Of a stretch of DNA of 64,000 nucleotides, positions 1-13,138 are shown one piece after another. Location: NCBI GenBank assembly GCA_951812925.1, contig OX638369.1:64680228-64744227 (forward strand), in the 5' to 3' direction. This DNA is from Calliopum simillimum. Taxonomy: Eukaryota > Arthropoda > Insecta > Diptera > Lauxaniidae. The translations under genes were made by a program, and so were the position numbers. The notes under the pieces were generated by a model, which saw only the letters and a program-made list of their open reading frames with translations, ran no database searches and was not told where the DNA came from. Position 1 is the first letter of the stretch. Each line of letters opens with the position of its first letter.

Positions 1-286
1 TCCATCACGAAATGAAAGCCACCTGCCGAGCTGTCATAAGAAATTTTAGTGTTCGAATAAATAAGTGCCGTGACAGCGTGTGTATACATTTGACCGATAT
101 TATTTTTTAAAAATGCCCGGATTATATACTTTCATAAATAATAAAAATATTTTCGATAAAGGGCTTACTTTTTGTGAAATTGATCCGCTAAATATAAACT
201 TTGTTTTGGGACACCTTGTACCTTATTTAAACATTACAGTAGAAAAATAGATTGTCTAAAAATTACGGTTTTATTTTGTGAAACCA
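1..286. other. AT-rich sequence, nothing recognised
   Basis: No coding frame, RNA gene or repeat boundary is recognised before the palindromic element that starts at 287. Confidence 0.5.
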
Positions 287-1089
287 CACGGTGCTCTTCA
301 ACAGTCGATAGGTTTTTTGGCTATGTGGAGAAAATCTGTGAATGGGGTTTCATTTGTATTAGCTTAGTGGTCTGAAAAATGGAAACCCCGAAATCGCAGC
401 TGATCATCCCCGCGAAATATAAGCAAGGAAACAAGACCGTTTTTGCTATATTTTGAAGCTATATAACTAGAATATAGAACATTCATACGCAGAATTCGAT
501 ACATTATCTGAAAGTTCCAATCTTTTTCTTTAAAACCGCATTTAAATTATGTCAATAGCTTAATTTGTCTCCGAAATATCGTAGTCTGAAATAATGACAA
601 AACACGTTTTTTGCACTTTTTTAACTTTTTAGGTTAGGATATCTCCGAGAAAAATAAAGATATCGACATTATTTGAATTAGGTTTAAAAGATTGATTAGA
701 GCTTTCCATTTCTGCATCAGAATTTACGGATATACGTCCTGTTATATAGCTCCAAAACACAGCAATAAAACATAGCATAAACGGTATTTTTTCCTTGTTT
801 AGGCTAAGATATCTCAAAAACCGTATGAGATATAGCAATTTTAAGGCCGGATTCAGATTCAGCATTGCAAAATACATTAAATATTATTATTTTTATATTT
901 GTTTGTTGCTTTTTTTTTCGATTTTTTTGTTTTATATGGGATATTTATTTTTGCGATATTTCGCGGGGATGATCAGCTGCGATTTCGGGGTTTGCATTTT
1001 TCAGACCACTAAACTAATACAAATGAAACCCCATTCACAGATTTTCTCCACATAGCCAAAAAACCTATCGACTGTTTAAGAGCACCGTG
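287..1089. repeat. Palindromic (foldback) element, copy 1
   Basis: The ends are mirror images: CACGGTGCTCTTCAACAGTC at the left and its reverse complement, ending GAGCACCGTG, at the right. The arms then continue through the same sequence (AAAACCTATCG, GATTTTCTCCACATAG, CCCCGCGAAATAT). The left arm lacks some sequence present in the right arm. The element is bounded by a perfect 4 bp direct repeat, ACCA, at 283-286 and 1090-1093, as expected for a target-site duplication. The short open frames inside are present on both strands because the DNA is palindromic, and they are not genes. The internal sequence is shared with the copies at 3944 and 26413, and loosely with the palindromes at 37235, 47571 and 53.4 kb. 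Confidence 0.85.
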
Positions 1090-1987
1090 ACCACCCTTAG
1101 CTATAATTTTCATGGGAAAGATATTTATGATTCTACCAATAGGTATACATATCGTTTCGACATTTTAAAAATTAAAAATTTTTTTTTAACATTTTAGCAT
1201 CATAACCATCATTCTTGTTGTTTATGTATTTCGTATGGAAAAACTTTTTCATTTTAATTTGCTGCGTTTCCATTACTTATGGGCTTCCTTTTCCTTCATA
1301 CACGTAGGCAGTCGCTTCTGCTCCATTGCTGTGCTTATTTTATCAGCCGTGAAATGTGAGTCAGAGCATAAGTTTGATCCAGACCAACAAGTGTGCACCA
1401 CGCAAAATTAAAATTATTCTTTAACATTTATTGCAACTGTGTCAGTTATGCTTTCACAAACATCATAATTAAAAAACACTTTTTTTATAACTAGTACAAG
1501 CACACATACATACTTATGTCTAATTCTGGATAAAACTTGAATTAGACATTCCAGAAGTTTTCTATACCCTAATCCCTGTTCATGGAAGGAGGCGTGGCAC
1601 GAGCTTAAAATGCTTTTCTTTTGTTTTGTCAACGGTTTTATTACAAAACAATTTTTTAATAAAAAAAAAGAAAATGCTTGGTTTAAAACAAATATTGCCC
1701 AAATATGGCAAAAAAGTAGCCCTGGTGCCAAAATAGTCACGAAAGTGGTCCTGATGAATGGTCGTCAATCGGCTCCAATCCTGGGAAAAAAATTCCCTGA
1801 TTTTTTCAGATTTTCATATTGGACCTTGATTAGCCGTTTATTAAAATTACGATTCTGACCACACTGTTACAGCTAAGTGCATGAAATTTGGTACAGATAA
1901 TACTTAGGATCGTAGTCTGACTGGAATTAAAAAATCGTTAATGGTTTTGCTATTGAGTCTTGGCCTTGGCCCTAGTCATTGAGCCTA
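1090..1987. other. AT-rich sequence, nothing recognised
   Basis: No gene is seen. A stretch from about 1780 to 1930 (ATTAGCCGTTTATTAAAATT, GTGCATGAAATTTGG) resembles the inside of the element at 16668-17651. Confidence 0.35.
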
Positions 1988-2036
1988 GGTCTCGGTCAGC
2001 GTCTTGGTCTCGGTCAGCGTCTTGGTCTCGGTCTCG
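1988..2036. repeat. 18 bp minisatellite, about 2.7 copies
   Basis: The unit GGTCTCGGTCAGCGTCTT occurs twice in tandem without a mismatch and is followed by a partial third copy. It is locally GC-rich in AT-rich surroundings. Confidence 0.85.
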
Positions 2037-3943
2037 AAAAATTACCAAGACTAACTTTGTTCATAATAGAGGTAGACGTGAAGGTTAACCGATTACGTCC
2101 TTTTTTAATATCAAATAGCCTAGTAACATTGTTCTTATCTGCACCAAATTTTATTCATCTAACTTTATCAGTTTGGTCATAATTTAAACAGACAGATGGT
2201 CAAATTTATCAAATGGCCAATCAAGGTTCAACCTAAAATTTCAAAAAAACAGCAAAATTTTCTTTCGCCATTTGGAGCCATCATTGAAATTCAACAAAAA
2301 GCTATTTAACGGCCACCCTAGTACATACATTTAACTTTTTTGTTTGGTAAATGAGAGGCTCCGCCTATAAATTTTTAAATTTTTGAACATTTTTTTTGAT
2401 TTCGCATTGAACTTTGTGTGGTATTAAGTCACCATAATTGGCATCGCTCAATAAGAGCATTCATTTAAGCAGCAAACAGTTACCATATTTACCGATGATC
2501 ATTGAGCGTTGACATAGTTTTTCCAAATGCGACACACCGTTCAGTCATTCGTAATCGTTAATGACATAGCTTGGCGTTGGGGTGTTTGTTGTTATTCTGA
2601 AAATTTTGTGATCAAAATGAAATTATTGAAAAAAATAAAAATAAAATTTATCATAATATTGCTACGAAATTTAGTCAATTACGGTGTTTATCAATTACAT
2701 CGAATCCACTTAACCATATCTGTTATTTTGATTCGTTTATCTCGCATAATGTTACAACGCAGTATTTGATGAAAGTTCTGGGGTTTTGGCACGAAGTTAC
2801 TTTCTGTTTTCATAGAATTCCATGAGATGATTTGCTTAACTCACTTTACGCCAGTACTTCAGTCAAATGAGGTTTTCTCTTTAAGCCACCTACTTAGAGT
2901 TTGAAAACTGAGATTTTGCACATTCCTTGTTTTGACGTTCTAAGTTACCTATCACAACGTGCCGGTATGGTAATAAAATAACGAAAACCAGTTTTTTGTA
3001 AATAACTCGTCAACTGCTAGTTTAACAGAAACATTTCAGTTCACAATTTTTTATAGCTCAGGAAATTTCCTATACCCGATGTGAAGTTGACAGCATTTTA
3101 AAAATAAGGCAGGTGTCACGCCCTCTTGTCGGAGTTCAATTTGGTAGCATTAAACAACTCTTCCAGTATATGTAGCGTTTTAAAGATTTTTCTTGTATGC
3201 GTGGTGCTACGCCTTATTGTGCGTATTATCCAAGCTAGTTCCCCCCAAGCACTCCCCATAAATACGCCTCTGCAACAAGCATTTTGCTATCGTGAACTGT
3301 GTGTACACCACAGTACGACCACATGCAGTCATAACTCATTTGAACTTCCACAGCAGACAATGTTGTTATGCAGCGCAAATGCTTTGTTTTTTGCATTGAA
3401 ACTCCATCCCCATTTAGATTACTTTTTGCATCATACAGTTCAAGTACTCTTAATGTAAACTTCATTTTTGGCCAGCAGTTTAGTGTCTCATGTTGCTTAC
3501 CCAATTCAAATTTTCCCAAGGTTTTGTATACATAGTATTAGCACACTTAGCACAGACAGTGCTAAGCGGAATCAACTAAAAGTTGAGGAGGGCGTCTCTA
3601 TTTAGTCATTGAATACCTATAAAGTTGTTCCTAACACACCGGTTGAAAAATACGTGGTCTGATGAAGAAAAAACCACTTTTTTGGTAAAACTCGATTTTG
3701 GTTCATTAAAGAGCGATGCAATCATTCCAGCGCTTCTCTAACATTTCGATACCTTTCTTGTAGAACAATTTATATTTGAGGCGTTACGTGCATTAACGCC
3801 CTAAGTTGAAGAATGGCATTTCGAGATAATTCAATTTAAAGTCTCTAAATGCTCATTTAAACCTTGGAAAACAAATTTATTCAATTAACACTAATAAAAT
3901 GAGTAAATAATTACTACTTACACATATTACTTATGCATATTGG
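2037..3943. other. AT-rich intergenic sequence with a decayed repeat end
   Basis: No gene is recognised. Near 2310-2332 the sequence TTAACGGCCACCCTAGTACA matches the right end of the element at 16668-17651, so a decayed copy of that family probably ends here. A short hairpin (CTTAGCAC/GTGCTAAG) lies at about 3547-3567. Confidence 0.4.
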
Positions 3944-4672
3944 CAGAATTATCTTAAACAGTCGATAGGATTTTTGGCTATGTGGAGAAAATCTGTGAAT
4001 GGGGTTTCATTTGTATTAGTTTAGTGGTCTGAAAAATGCAAGCCCCGAAATCGTAGCTGATCATCCCCGCGGAATATCGCAAAAATACATATCCCATATA
4101 AAAAAAAAAAAAAAAATCGGAAAGAAAAACGCAACAAACAAATATAAAAATAGTTATTTTACAGTTTTTGATATATCTTAGCTTAAACAAGGAAAAAAGA
4201 CAGTTTTTGCTATATTTTTAAGCTATATAACTAGAATATAGAACATTCATACGCAGAATTCGATACATTATCTGAAAGCTCCAATCTGATTCTTTAAAAT
4301 CACATTTAAATTATATCAATAGCTTAATTTTTCTCCGAAATATCGTAGACTGAAATAATGACAAAACACGTTTTTTGCACTTTTTTAACTTTTTAGGTTA
4401 GGATATCTCCGAGAAAAATGAAGATATCGACATTATTTGAATTAGGTTTAAAAGATTGATTAGAGCTTTCCATTTCTGCATCAGAATTTACGGATATAAG
4501 TCCTGTTATATAGCTCCAAAATACAGCAATAAAACATAGCATCGGCTTTTTTTCCTTGTTTAGGGTAAGATATCTCAAAAACCGTATGAGATACAGCAAT
4601 TAAGGCCGGATTTGGATTCAACATTGCAAAATACATTAAAAATAACTATTTTTATATTTGTTTGTTGCGTTT
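3944..4672. repeat. Palindromic element, copy 2 (right arm truncated)
   Basis: It closely matches the element at 287-1089: the AACAGTCGATAGG start, GTGGAGAAAATCTGTGAATG, the region around GATATCTCCGAGAAAAAT and GCCGGATT(T/C). The terminal CACGGTG is eroded (CAGAATT). The right arm stops near TTTGTTTGTTGCG instead of running back to the terminus. No target duplication can be read because the right end is missing. The short open frames inside mirror those in copy 1. Confidence 0.75.
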
Positions 4673-5540
4673 TTGTTTATTTCTTTAAAATTTTAATTTT
4701 AAGTTTTGCACCTGGTAAATATTTTTTTTTTTTTTCGCAAACGGCTATAGAGATTTTAACGAAATTTGGAACAATATTGTACAGTAGTATAGCATTGTGA
4801 CTGGGATCAGTTCTAACCTTGTAGATACTCATAGAAAGGCTTAGCAAATCCTTTTAAATTAGAATTTATTAGGCAATATTTCGCAAACGGTGGTTAAGTT
4901 TGGTAGACAAGTGCTGATTATAAATAGCGAAAAGTGAATGGGATGGCAAGAATGTCACTTTTAAAGAATTGAATATTTTGATTTAATATTACACAAAAGC
5001 GGCTCAATAGATTTTAATGATTTTTTTGAAAATAACACCCCTGGAAACTGTCATTAATGTGAAGTAAGTCATTAAATTACAATAAATCTTAAAAGGAAGT
5101 GACAGATTTCACAAAACTGCGATATATTATATTTAATAAAAGAACTAATTCAAAATTTTTTGAGATATTTAATATCAAATTACAGAAATTTTTACAAAAA
5201 TGAAAAAAACATAAATTCATATAAGCTTCAAAATTTCTAGCGAAAGAAGCAAAATTTTCACATTCTTCATGCGAAACTTTTTGTTTGAGCTTGGATAACA
5301 AATCGCTTTTGCTAAAAATATTGAAATCAAAAAAAAATTTCGAATTCTTGTATTTTTTACTCTTTTGGCGCTAAAAAAAAATAAAAAATTTCCTTTAAAA
5401 TGCCTTATTGAAAAATTTCTTAGGTTAAAAATTGATCGAAATATGGCCACTCGAACATAGCAATTTTTTTACCCGATCGGAAAAATGGTTTTTATTCAAA
5501 AGCAAGGTGCCTTACGAAAAAAGTGTATAAAGCAGAAAAT
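4673..5540. other. AT-rich sequence, nothing recognised
   Basis: No gene or clear repeat boundary is recognised. Weak internal similarity to palindromic elements (GCAAACGG phrases) was not resolved. Confidence 0.35.
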
Positions 5541-5995
5541 GCTTACAATCGTCCAAAGAATATGTGTGAATTTTTTCGAACATTTTATAATTCTTCAAAT
5601 ATTGGCTACAAAAAAAAAAAAAATCTAAAAAAAATCACACATACTCATACATCATACACAAATTCGGTTTATTTTTTGTCAAGGAATTTACTTGAATTTT
5701 TTCAGAATTTTAGGACCTGTTATGTGGCCGTAATGAGCAATTTAGACTTTTTAACCCATTTTGTCGCCACGACCCACATACGATTTTTATGAATTTTACT
5801 TCAGAATATTTGGAAAGGTGACCCGTAACATATCTACTACTTCTGAAATATGTGCTCTCCCGTATATTATCGGCAATCTCGATTTTCCCAAAATTTTTAG
5901 ATAAAACGACCTCCTGACACCCTCTCGGGTCGTAATTTTTTTGTTCTCCTATTGGAAATTTCAGTTTATACGTCTAGGAATATATTCCACCACAA
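5541..5995 (+). repeat. Dispersed repeat, forward copy of an inverted pair
   Basis: The segment aligns with the reverse complement of 8375-8685. Shared blocks include TTGAATTTTTTCAGAATTTT, TTATGTGGCCGTAATGAGC, ACATACGATTTTT and GGAATATATTCCACCAC. This copy carries an extra block of roughly 70 bp (around 5830-5900) that is absent from the other. The start around AATATGTGTGAATTTTTTC recurs near 35062, so a third partial copy exists. The family is not identified. Confidence 0.6.
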
Positions 5996-8374
5996 AAAAA
6001 GAGATTATTTTCGGACTTGCCCATTACATATTGCCCTACCACATTCTGTGATCCGAATTGGAAGTTTAAATTAAGTACACATATATTTGAGGACCCAAAC
6101 TTTTCAAAAAAGCGATGGGCGCAAAAACGCCCTAAGTCGACTTACTGCGTTAATGTTCGCAGCGCCTCATTTGGCCTCAAAATAAGCTTTTTTTTTGGCG
6201 GTCGCCTCCTAATATCAACCAAATCTCTTTCCAGTGAGCATTTTTTTTAGGTCTGCGAACAGATAAAAGTCGCTCAGTGACAAATCAGTAAAAAAAGGGT
6301 GGGTGGGAAAGGAATTCATTCATTTTAGTCATTTGACAATCGTTTTCATCGACTTGGGACTCTGTGCATTGTCTTGGTAAAATAGCAAACGAGGCACCTT
6401 TAAAAGTATTTTTCGCATGCTCAAATTTTCATGTAAAATTGTAAGCATACCACCTTCTGATATCTTTGAGGTTTAAGTAATCTTTAACAATATCGCTTTA
6501 AGGTATTCTTAAATTATTTTTTTTATATTTTCCGGAACAACTGCAGATTGTGGGTATACAGAGTGTTTAGCACTGGCCAAAAAATAGACGAATTTGGACA
6601 ATGGACGTCACAAATACGATATGTTTTTGAAGTAATGAGTATTACAAAATTCAGAGTTTACAAGTTGATGTCAAATATCAAAATTTTTTATTTAATAAGA
6701 ATTCAAATGAGGTGCAGCGGAAAAAACCCTTACTATGTAGTTTCGTTTCTTTTCTTTTTTGTATGAAATAGTAATCTGGTCGCGCATTATTTTTTTCTTA
6801 ACAAATTTCATATAAAATGTTGTTACTAAAAATAAATGTTAACCCCCTTAGGAAACATTTGCGTTTAAGTATAAAGTTTCATAAATTCTACAGCAAATAC
6901 AAATGCTTATAATTGAAATTGGAAGCGACATCTTGGATGGTTTTGAAGAGGCGTAGTGATAACGATCTGATATAAATATGCAAAATCACAGTGTTTCATC
7001 TTCTGCAATAAGACAAATGGTTGGAAGAATATATACAATACTTAAATGGTATTTCACTGTACATGTGGCGACTTTAAAGTAAACTGCTTTGCAAAAATTT
7101 ATACAAATTAATCGAAATATAGTATTACACGTAAGGTATACGAGTAGAGTCCGTATTTCTTATTAATAAAATAATACGCAATGCAACAAACTCACAGAAC
7201 AATGGCAATCCAAAACTTATATCTGGAACATGTCAACTAGTAGGGATGAATTTTGATGGAAAGAAAATTATTCAAATATCTGTACGAATCCACGACTTAG
7301 TATTAGGAAACGAGAGACAGCTTTTTGTCCTTTGCACTATCATTTAATAATTGAAAAAGTGGGAACTATCCCTAGAATAAGAATCCTGCGAGAAGAAATT
7401 GTTTAAAAGGATTGAAAGCATACGCTAGTGACATCGCACGATGAAAGAGTTTACTAGAGACTTATAATCTGATACTCTGAACATGAAAAGATAAGTTTGA
7501 TTTTTTACTTATTTAACATACGTTTTATAGGTAACAGACTCAAAATAATAATCCCAATTTCAAATGTACAAACATTTTATTGGGCTGCTGTTTTTACTGA
7601 AACCTTTAATTATGCTGAATGTTTTCAATAAAATTTTAATTTTTCGAACAAGTGGGTGAATATTTATTGCACTCCTGTTGAATATAAAAAAAAAAAAAAA
7701 AAATTTTACGTTACGCTTTTCTCGATTCTGTAATATGAATCTTTTCCGAAGGCGATTGCTTAAGCTGACGTCACTACTGCATAAAATGCAAAGAAGTAAA
7801 AACATAAAGTTTAAAGTTACGCACAATTCGAACATTCCGACAGTTGCTTGGAGTATTCCAGTCAAATAAAGAATGAAATTCTCCCATGCCAACGCATCGT
7901 TTGTGGGTTTCCTTTTAAATGAACAATGTCAGTTGCAGGGTGTGCTATTGTGTATGTATCTGTGTGATGAACATTTCGTACTGTCTCTTGTTAAGTTACA
8001 CCCTGCAGGACATGCGTGTTTTATAGATAAATGCATTTTAAATGGCAATGCATAAAGAGTATTGCAATTGAAAAGGTATGAGAAGTATTGCATTTGAAGT
8101 TAAACTAAATTAATTAGAAAAAACTGTTATTTTATTGAGCGAAATCAGTTAACAGCCACACCTACGGCCTTAAGAAAAATAAATTTAAAGCGCAATTCTT
8201 ATAGAAAACTTCGAAAATTATTAATAAAATGAGCATCACTGCACGCGATTTTCTTTTTTCTGTCCAAGCAAGTATCAAATCTGCTTGAAAATTAAAATAA
8301 TCAAACTAAACCTCCCTAATGCATTTGTAAGTATATGGGCATATGGGTTTTCAGAAATTTTTTTTTCATATTCT
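5996..8374. other. Sequence between two inverted repeat copies
   Basis: About 2.4 kb lies between the inverted copies at 5541-5995 and 8375-8685. I see no transposase, reverse transcriptase or host exon in it. If the two copies are ends of one element, this would be its body, but no coding sequence supports that. Confidence 0.35.
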
Positions 8375-8685
8375 ATAACCAAATGTGGTGGAATATATTC
8401 CTAGTCGTGTAAAATGAAATTTCAAATAGGTGAACAAGAAAATTTCGACATGATGGGCTATCAGGTGGTCGTTTTACCTGAAAAATTCGGGGCACCATTC
8501 CGACTATTCACAAGTAAAATTCAGAAAAATCGTATGTGCCACACGGTGAGGGTAAAGGTAAAAAAAGTCTAAATCGCTCATTACGGCCACATAACAAGTT
8601 CTAAAATTCTGAAAAAATTCAAGAAAATTGCTTAATGAAAAATAAATCGGCTTTGTTCATGATGGTTTTATTTAATTCAAGCCCC
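8375..8685 (-). repeat. Dispersed repeat, reverse copy of an inverted pair
   Basis: This is the reverse-complement partner of 5541-5995 (GTGGTGGAATATATTCC and GCTCATTACGGCCACATAAC are shared). Divergence is around one base in five by eye. It contains CCACACGGTGAGGG in place of the block present in the other copy. Confidence 0.6.
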
Positions 8686-10041
8686 CCATGCTGCGTAAAA
8701 AACGAATTTAATTTTTAATTATTTCATTAATTTAGTTAATTTCATTTTAGGTTTCCATTATGAAGAAAAATATCAAGGAGGGGGTGCTGAAAAACATGTG
8801 CCTAGGGCGCCAGATAATCTAGATCCACCACCGATCATGGTGTTTATAGTTACACAAAATTATGAAAAATACGGCACGCCCTTATTTCATTTTGCCACTA
8901 TGTGGTCCTTGCATAGTAAAAGGTTGCCGACCGCTGTTCTAATGAGTTAGGGAGCCAAAATACTTTAAGATACTTTGGAACATTTTTTTTCCTGTTTTTT
9001 ATTTTTTCAAACCATTTGGCAAAATTTAACACATAAATGTGGTATGTGGATCAAAAATCATTAGAGAGTATGATATAACCCAAAAGGCCATAGAAATACA
9101 TACAAACGTATTAAAGATACACAATACTTTCAGACTCCACATCCATTCATTTGTAAGTCTGTTTTATTTAAATTTTTAATTGCAAAAATAAATTGTTTTT
9201 AATTTCTTTGTTTTCTTAGTTACGGTTTAGTTCTAAAATGCTGCATATTGTGGTCTTCTTTATGGAACCCAACACACATTGCACATAACGTTTACTTCAT
9301 TCATTTATGAATATTTTATTTTTTGTTACTTCCTCGCACAAATTTAATAACTTTGAATAATATTTTAACTTCAACATGTGCACAAAGTTTCATTTCCTCA
9401 CTCCATTTTCAAAACTTCAACCTTCTTGAAACGCAATGCACTTGCCCATTAGGGCGGCACTGTTCGCTGCAGGTTTCTTGTTTGTTCAGCATGAGAGGAA
9501 AGCTCCAACGTGCAGCATTCATTTATTTCTACCTCAATTTCAATATTTTCTCAATTTATTTTTTACATTTTTGTTTTTATGTTTTGCTTAATTTTTTATT
9601 GAAATTTTACCTTCTTTATAAATCATTGTTCAAAGCTGTATCGGATTATAGCAATTTTTAATTTTTACTTTTTGTACTTTCAATGTCAGACAAACTAATC
9701 TGTTTGTGAAAATGATCGCAGACAAATTTTTTTAATTTCTAGATAAAGGAAAATAAGTTTTTCCGTTTCCTGATAATGTTCAGACAAAAAAAAGCATGCA
9801 AACAAAAAATACTATAAAATTAATGAAAACATTTTTGATTCATTTCATTCCATGACGCGATATCATTGTTTATACTCGTATCTTTGCATTGCAGGATTAG
9901 ATTTCATGATGTCTTCTTAACCCATTTTCGGCCATGATATAAAAATTATTTTATTTTTAGATATAAAGTATATTTTTAGTGTAATTAGCACCCCCTGATT
10001 CCAAATTCATCAAAAAAATTTTATGATTTTTTTTAATCTTT
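8686..10041. other. AT-rich sequence, nothing recognised
   Basis: No gene or repeat boundary is recognised. The longest open frame here (about 110 codons from 9323) is rich in Phe and Leu, as expected from T-rich DNA, and resembles no family I know. Confidence 0.35.
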
Positions 10042-10218
10042 CCCAGTGTGCCAGACGGTTCAAATCATCGCTTTTTTATACGTTACGGATCCGTTACCGA
10101 TCCGTTGGCGGTAGAGATTCCCAAAAAAAAAGCGAATCGTTTTTTTTTTTTTTTTTGAATTTCTCCCGCAAACGGATCAGTAACGGATCCGTAACGGGTA
10201 AAAACGCGGCACACTGGG
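10042..10218. mobile_element. 177 bp palindromic MITE
   Basis: CCCAGTGTGCC at the left is mirrored by GGCACACTGGG at the right. Inside each arm the sequence CGTTACGGATCCGTTAC and a second GATCCGTT(G/T)GCGG are repeated in inverted order. The arms of about 75 bp enclose a short A/T-rich loop. No target duplication is clear. The CAGTG start would suit a hAT end, but the 8 bp duplication expected of hAT is absent. Confidence 0.7.
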
Positions 10219-10826
10219 TTAATATTATGAAAGTAAAAAAAAAAATTAAGGAAAATTGTATTAGAATCATGCCAGATAGAATTAAGGCAGTTTCCAAAAA
10301 TTTGGGCTGCGCAATATAATTCAATTATAGATTTAAAGCCGACATAAAAAAATACAAATAATTTGAATTAGTAAAGCCTAATTTAATTTCTTTTTGATCC
10401 ACTGATACTGCTGTATTTCTGATCAAAAGTTATAGTTTCATTTGTTTTTTTGTATCGTTCGCAATTCATTCGACAGGTACTGTATATGGACGATATAATG
10501 GGCGTTAGGAAATAATGCAAAAAAAAAAAAAAAACGAAATAAGGCCCAAATTATTTTCATATAAATTTGGGCGATAATCATTTTGGAAATATCTCTTTAA
10601 CGGTTACACTTGTGCCGCAATATTGTAGCTCCTAATTCAAAATTTGAAAAAAATTTGTAAATTGTGCTAGCCGCTTATGAATAGGCAGAGTTATGTGTTG
10701 AACTTAAAATTACGATAACTCATGAACGGTAAGTCACAAGTTTAAGGGGACATTCGCCTTTGTGATTGAAAACAAAAAAACACTTTTTAAAAATTTTATT
10801 ATGAAAAAACTATTGGGTAATTCCAT

Positions 10827-11161
10827 GGTAACTCGCGTTACAAACAGGAATTTTTTTTAGAGTTTAATGCAACTTTTGAAGCTCATCATTTGGATTAACT
10901 AATAAAAATTGTTTCTTTATGAACATAAGACATTGTTCGTGTTACAGATTAGTTTAAAATTTCAGTAATAACGTAATATTTATCCAGTAAAATAGTAAGT
11001 TGTGCTGGTAACTCGCGTTACCATTTTTGGACAACATGTTAAGAGAAAAGGATATAAATTAGTTTTTCTTTACTTGAAATAACAATTTAATTTCGTATTT
11101 TTTAAAATAATGCAAGAAATGTATGGTAAGTCGCGTTACAAAAAATTGGTAACTCGCGTTA
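10827..11161. repeat. Four subterminal GGTAACTCGCGTTAC repeats
   Basis: The 15-mer GGTAACTCGCGTTAC occurs at 10827-10841 and 11007-11021, with one change at 11125-11139 (GGTAAGTCGCGTTAC), and one base shorter at 11148-11161. It is nearly palindromic (GTAAC/GTTAC). The spacing is irregular (about 180, 118 and 23 bp). Clusters of this sort next to a terminus are typical of transposase binding sites. Confidence 0.75.
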
Positions 11162-11337
11162 GTTTCGATTTTTATATTAAAATAAGGTGCGTCTTCTAGC
11201 TCTAATGTACAAAAATTAAAATTAAATCAAAATTTTGCAATAATAAAAATTAACTTCAGGCTTTTATGGACTAAAATTGAAATTAAACAAAATTTAAGTT
11301 TTATTAAACACATAAGTCTTATATAACTCGATTGTAA

Positions 11338-13046
11338 TTAATTGAGTGCAGATAATGGCATGTCATCGTTGAAACTATTACTTTCAATACCAAACTCATT
11401 TACTTCGTCGTAATTGGTCTGTTTTAATTTGATGCTCACGTTTACTTCGATTGATGTTTGGGCCATTTGCAGCTTATCATTTTTCAAGTAAATTATATGA
11501 TTTTTTGATATTCCGACGATTGCAGGAGCTTTAGAAAATATTGAGTGCAGTTTCATTTCTTTTGCAGTTTCATCAATTTGTGAGGGTGAAACGATAATGA
11601 CAGTAACAACAGAATCTTTAGCTGCATTGGCAAACTGCTCAGCGTTGAAGACGACTATTTCTCTCTTCAAAACTTTGTTTCGAACAGCTCTTTTTTGAGC
11701 ACCGCCTAAGCCGTCAACAGGCCCCTTTCCGTGAGAAGTTGCAAAATAGTTCCAAATTAAATGTACTTTGTGTCTCTGCTCCAGAATTTTAATACTATTG
11801 GCTATAAATTTATTTTTAAATTGCGAGCACGGTCCATCAGACCAAATGTGAACTTCTTCAATACCATCTGGCAGTTCTTTCAGGACACTATCTTTATATA
11901 TTACAGATGTTTTTATCGTGATGGCAATCATCAGACACAATGACGATGGGATGTTGTTTCCCAAACAACCAAAGCGAAACAGTAAAGAGACTTACTTGCG
12001 GCTGTACCCAGTGAAAACTCTGAACTTCATCTTGAGCAATGCATGTGAAGTTCTATGAGAAGTCCACCTGAATCAATGCAATGGCTGGATCAAACCCATC
12101 AGACGATACAGCAAGTCTGTCCTTTTGATACCATTCAGCTTGACACCGTTTTACATAAGAATGCTTGGGTGTCATTTCCAAAATGTGTTCAATTAACATA
12201 TTTACTGAATCGGTTTCTTGGAGCTTGCTCAGCTTTCAATTAAGTTTCTTCCACACATACCAAGATACTTCAATTGTTAATATGTCGCTAGTATACTCTT
12301 CTAAAGTATTTCTCAGCAATTCTTTGCAAATACCACATGCATTTAACCAACATTTTTTGTTTGGATTGTCACAAATCACGGATCTAATAAAGTCCTGGTT
12401 ATACCTAGGGCATTCACAAACACTGTGGAGTGCGTTAAATGCAAGGGCATAGTTTTCGAGATATTTGCACAAGCAAACATTGTGTGGAAGTTTATTGGAA
12501 AGGTACACATGTTTCGGTCTCAATAAACAATGTGTGGGTTTCAAAGAGGGAGTCATACAAATGTCGAATCTGATTTTTTTCTTTCGTTCCGTCTTCGTTG
12601 CAAATGCTTACGAAATCTTTATACCCTGGAGCTTGGCGACTTATATCATCTCGTTGATAAAAATCTTTTATTTTGGTAATGATTTCTATACTCAACGCAG
12701 ATGAGCGATGTTTTTGCTCTGACTGAGAGGTGTCGAGCTCCACATCAAAGTCATTCAATAATTTATTGAGGACTAGTTTTTGCTTTGGAGGGGATTTCGG
12801 TAAAGCTCTACGAGTACGTGCCATAGCTTTTCGTAAAGCCTGTGGAGTACTGAAGGATGAAATATTATTTTTTTTCTGTTCGGCTTCAAGACGTGTTTTC
12901 TCCCTAAACCTCTCTACTCGTTCTCTCGTTTTTTTCTTTTCAATACACATCATCTTTTTCTTTCAAGCTATTTATTTTAGTCCTTTTCTTTGCTCTACTC
13001 TTTTGACAAGTTTCCTGGTGTTTTATTTTGTATTCTTCATATTTTC
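11338..13046 (-). pseudogene. Putative transposase of an uncharacterised transposon family, broken
   Basis: One continuous minus-strand protein can be followed through three frames. It runs in order: a Lys/Arg-rich N-terminus; a block with TPQALRKAMARTRRALP (inside 12492-12953); YQRDDISRQAPG; LRPKHVYLSNKLPHNVCLCK (in 12236-12556) followed by a Cys-containing segment ending CWLNACGIC; then IQVDFS-stop-NFTC near 12055; HIWSDGPCSQFKNKF; and WNYFATSHGKGPVDGLGG (in 11338-11964). The breaks are in-frame stops near 12240 and 12054 and frame changes near 12950, 12520 and 11900. From memory, similar proteins are widespread and unnamed in insects and cnidarians. VDF and WSDG fit strands of an RNase H fold that carry catalytic Asp residues, and its position inside an inserted TIR element supports a transposase role. 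The family name and catalytic triad are inference. Confidence 0.65.
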
Positions 13047-13138
13047 CCCCGATTTTTAATTTAAAAAAAGAATAGGCCTATAGAAAATTCATAAAAATTG
13101 TGAGAAATTTGAGCGGAATTATGACGATGAGAGTCACC

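Noticed and set aside
629..1055. Overlapping open frames of about 80 codons on both strands
   Set aside because: They lie in a palindromic element and mirror each other. The same peptides reappear at 3978-4599 on the opposite strand, so they are repeat-derived.
12055..13059. Plus-strand open frames at 12055, 12165, 12465 and 12730
   Set aside because: They are antisense to the transposase-like gene remnant, which carries the recognisable motifs.
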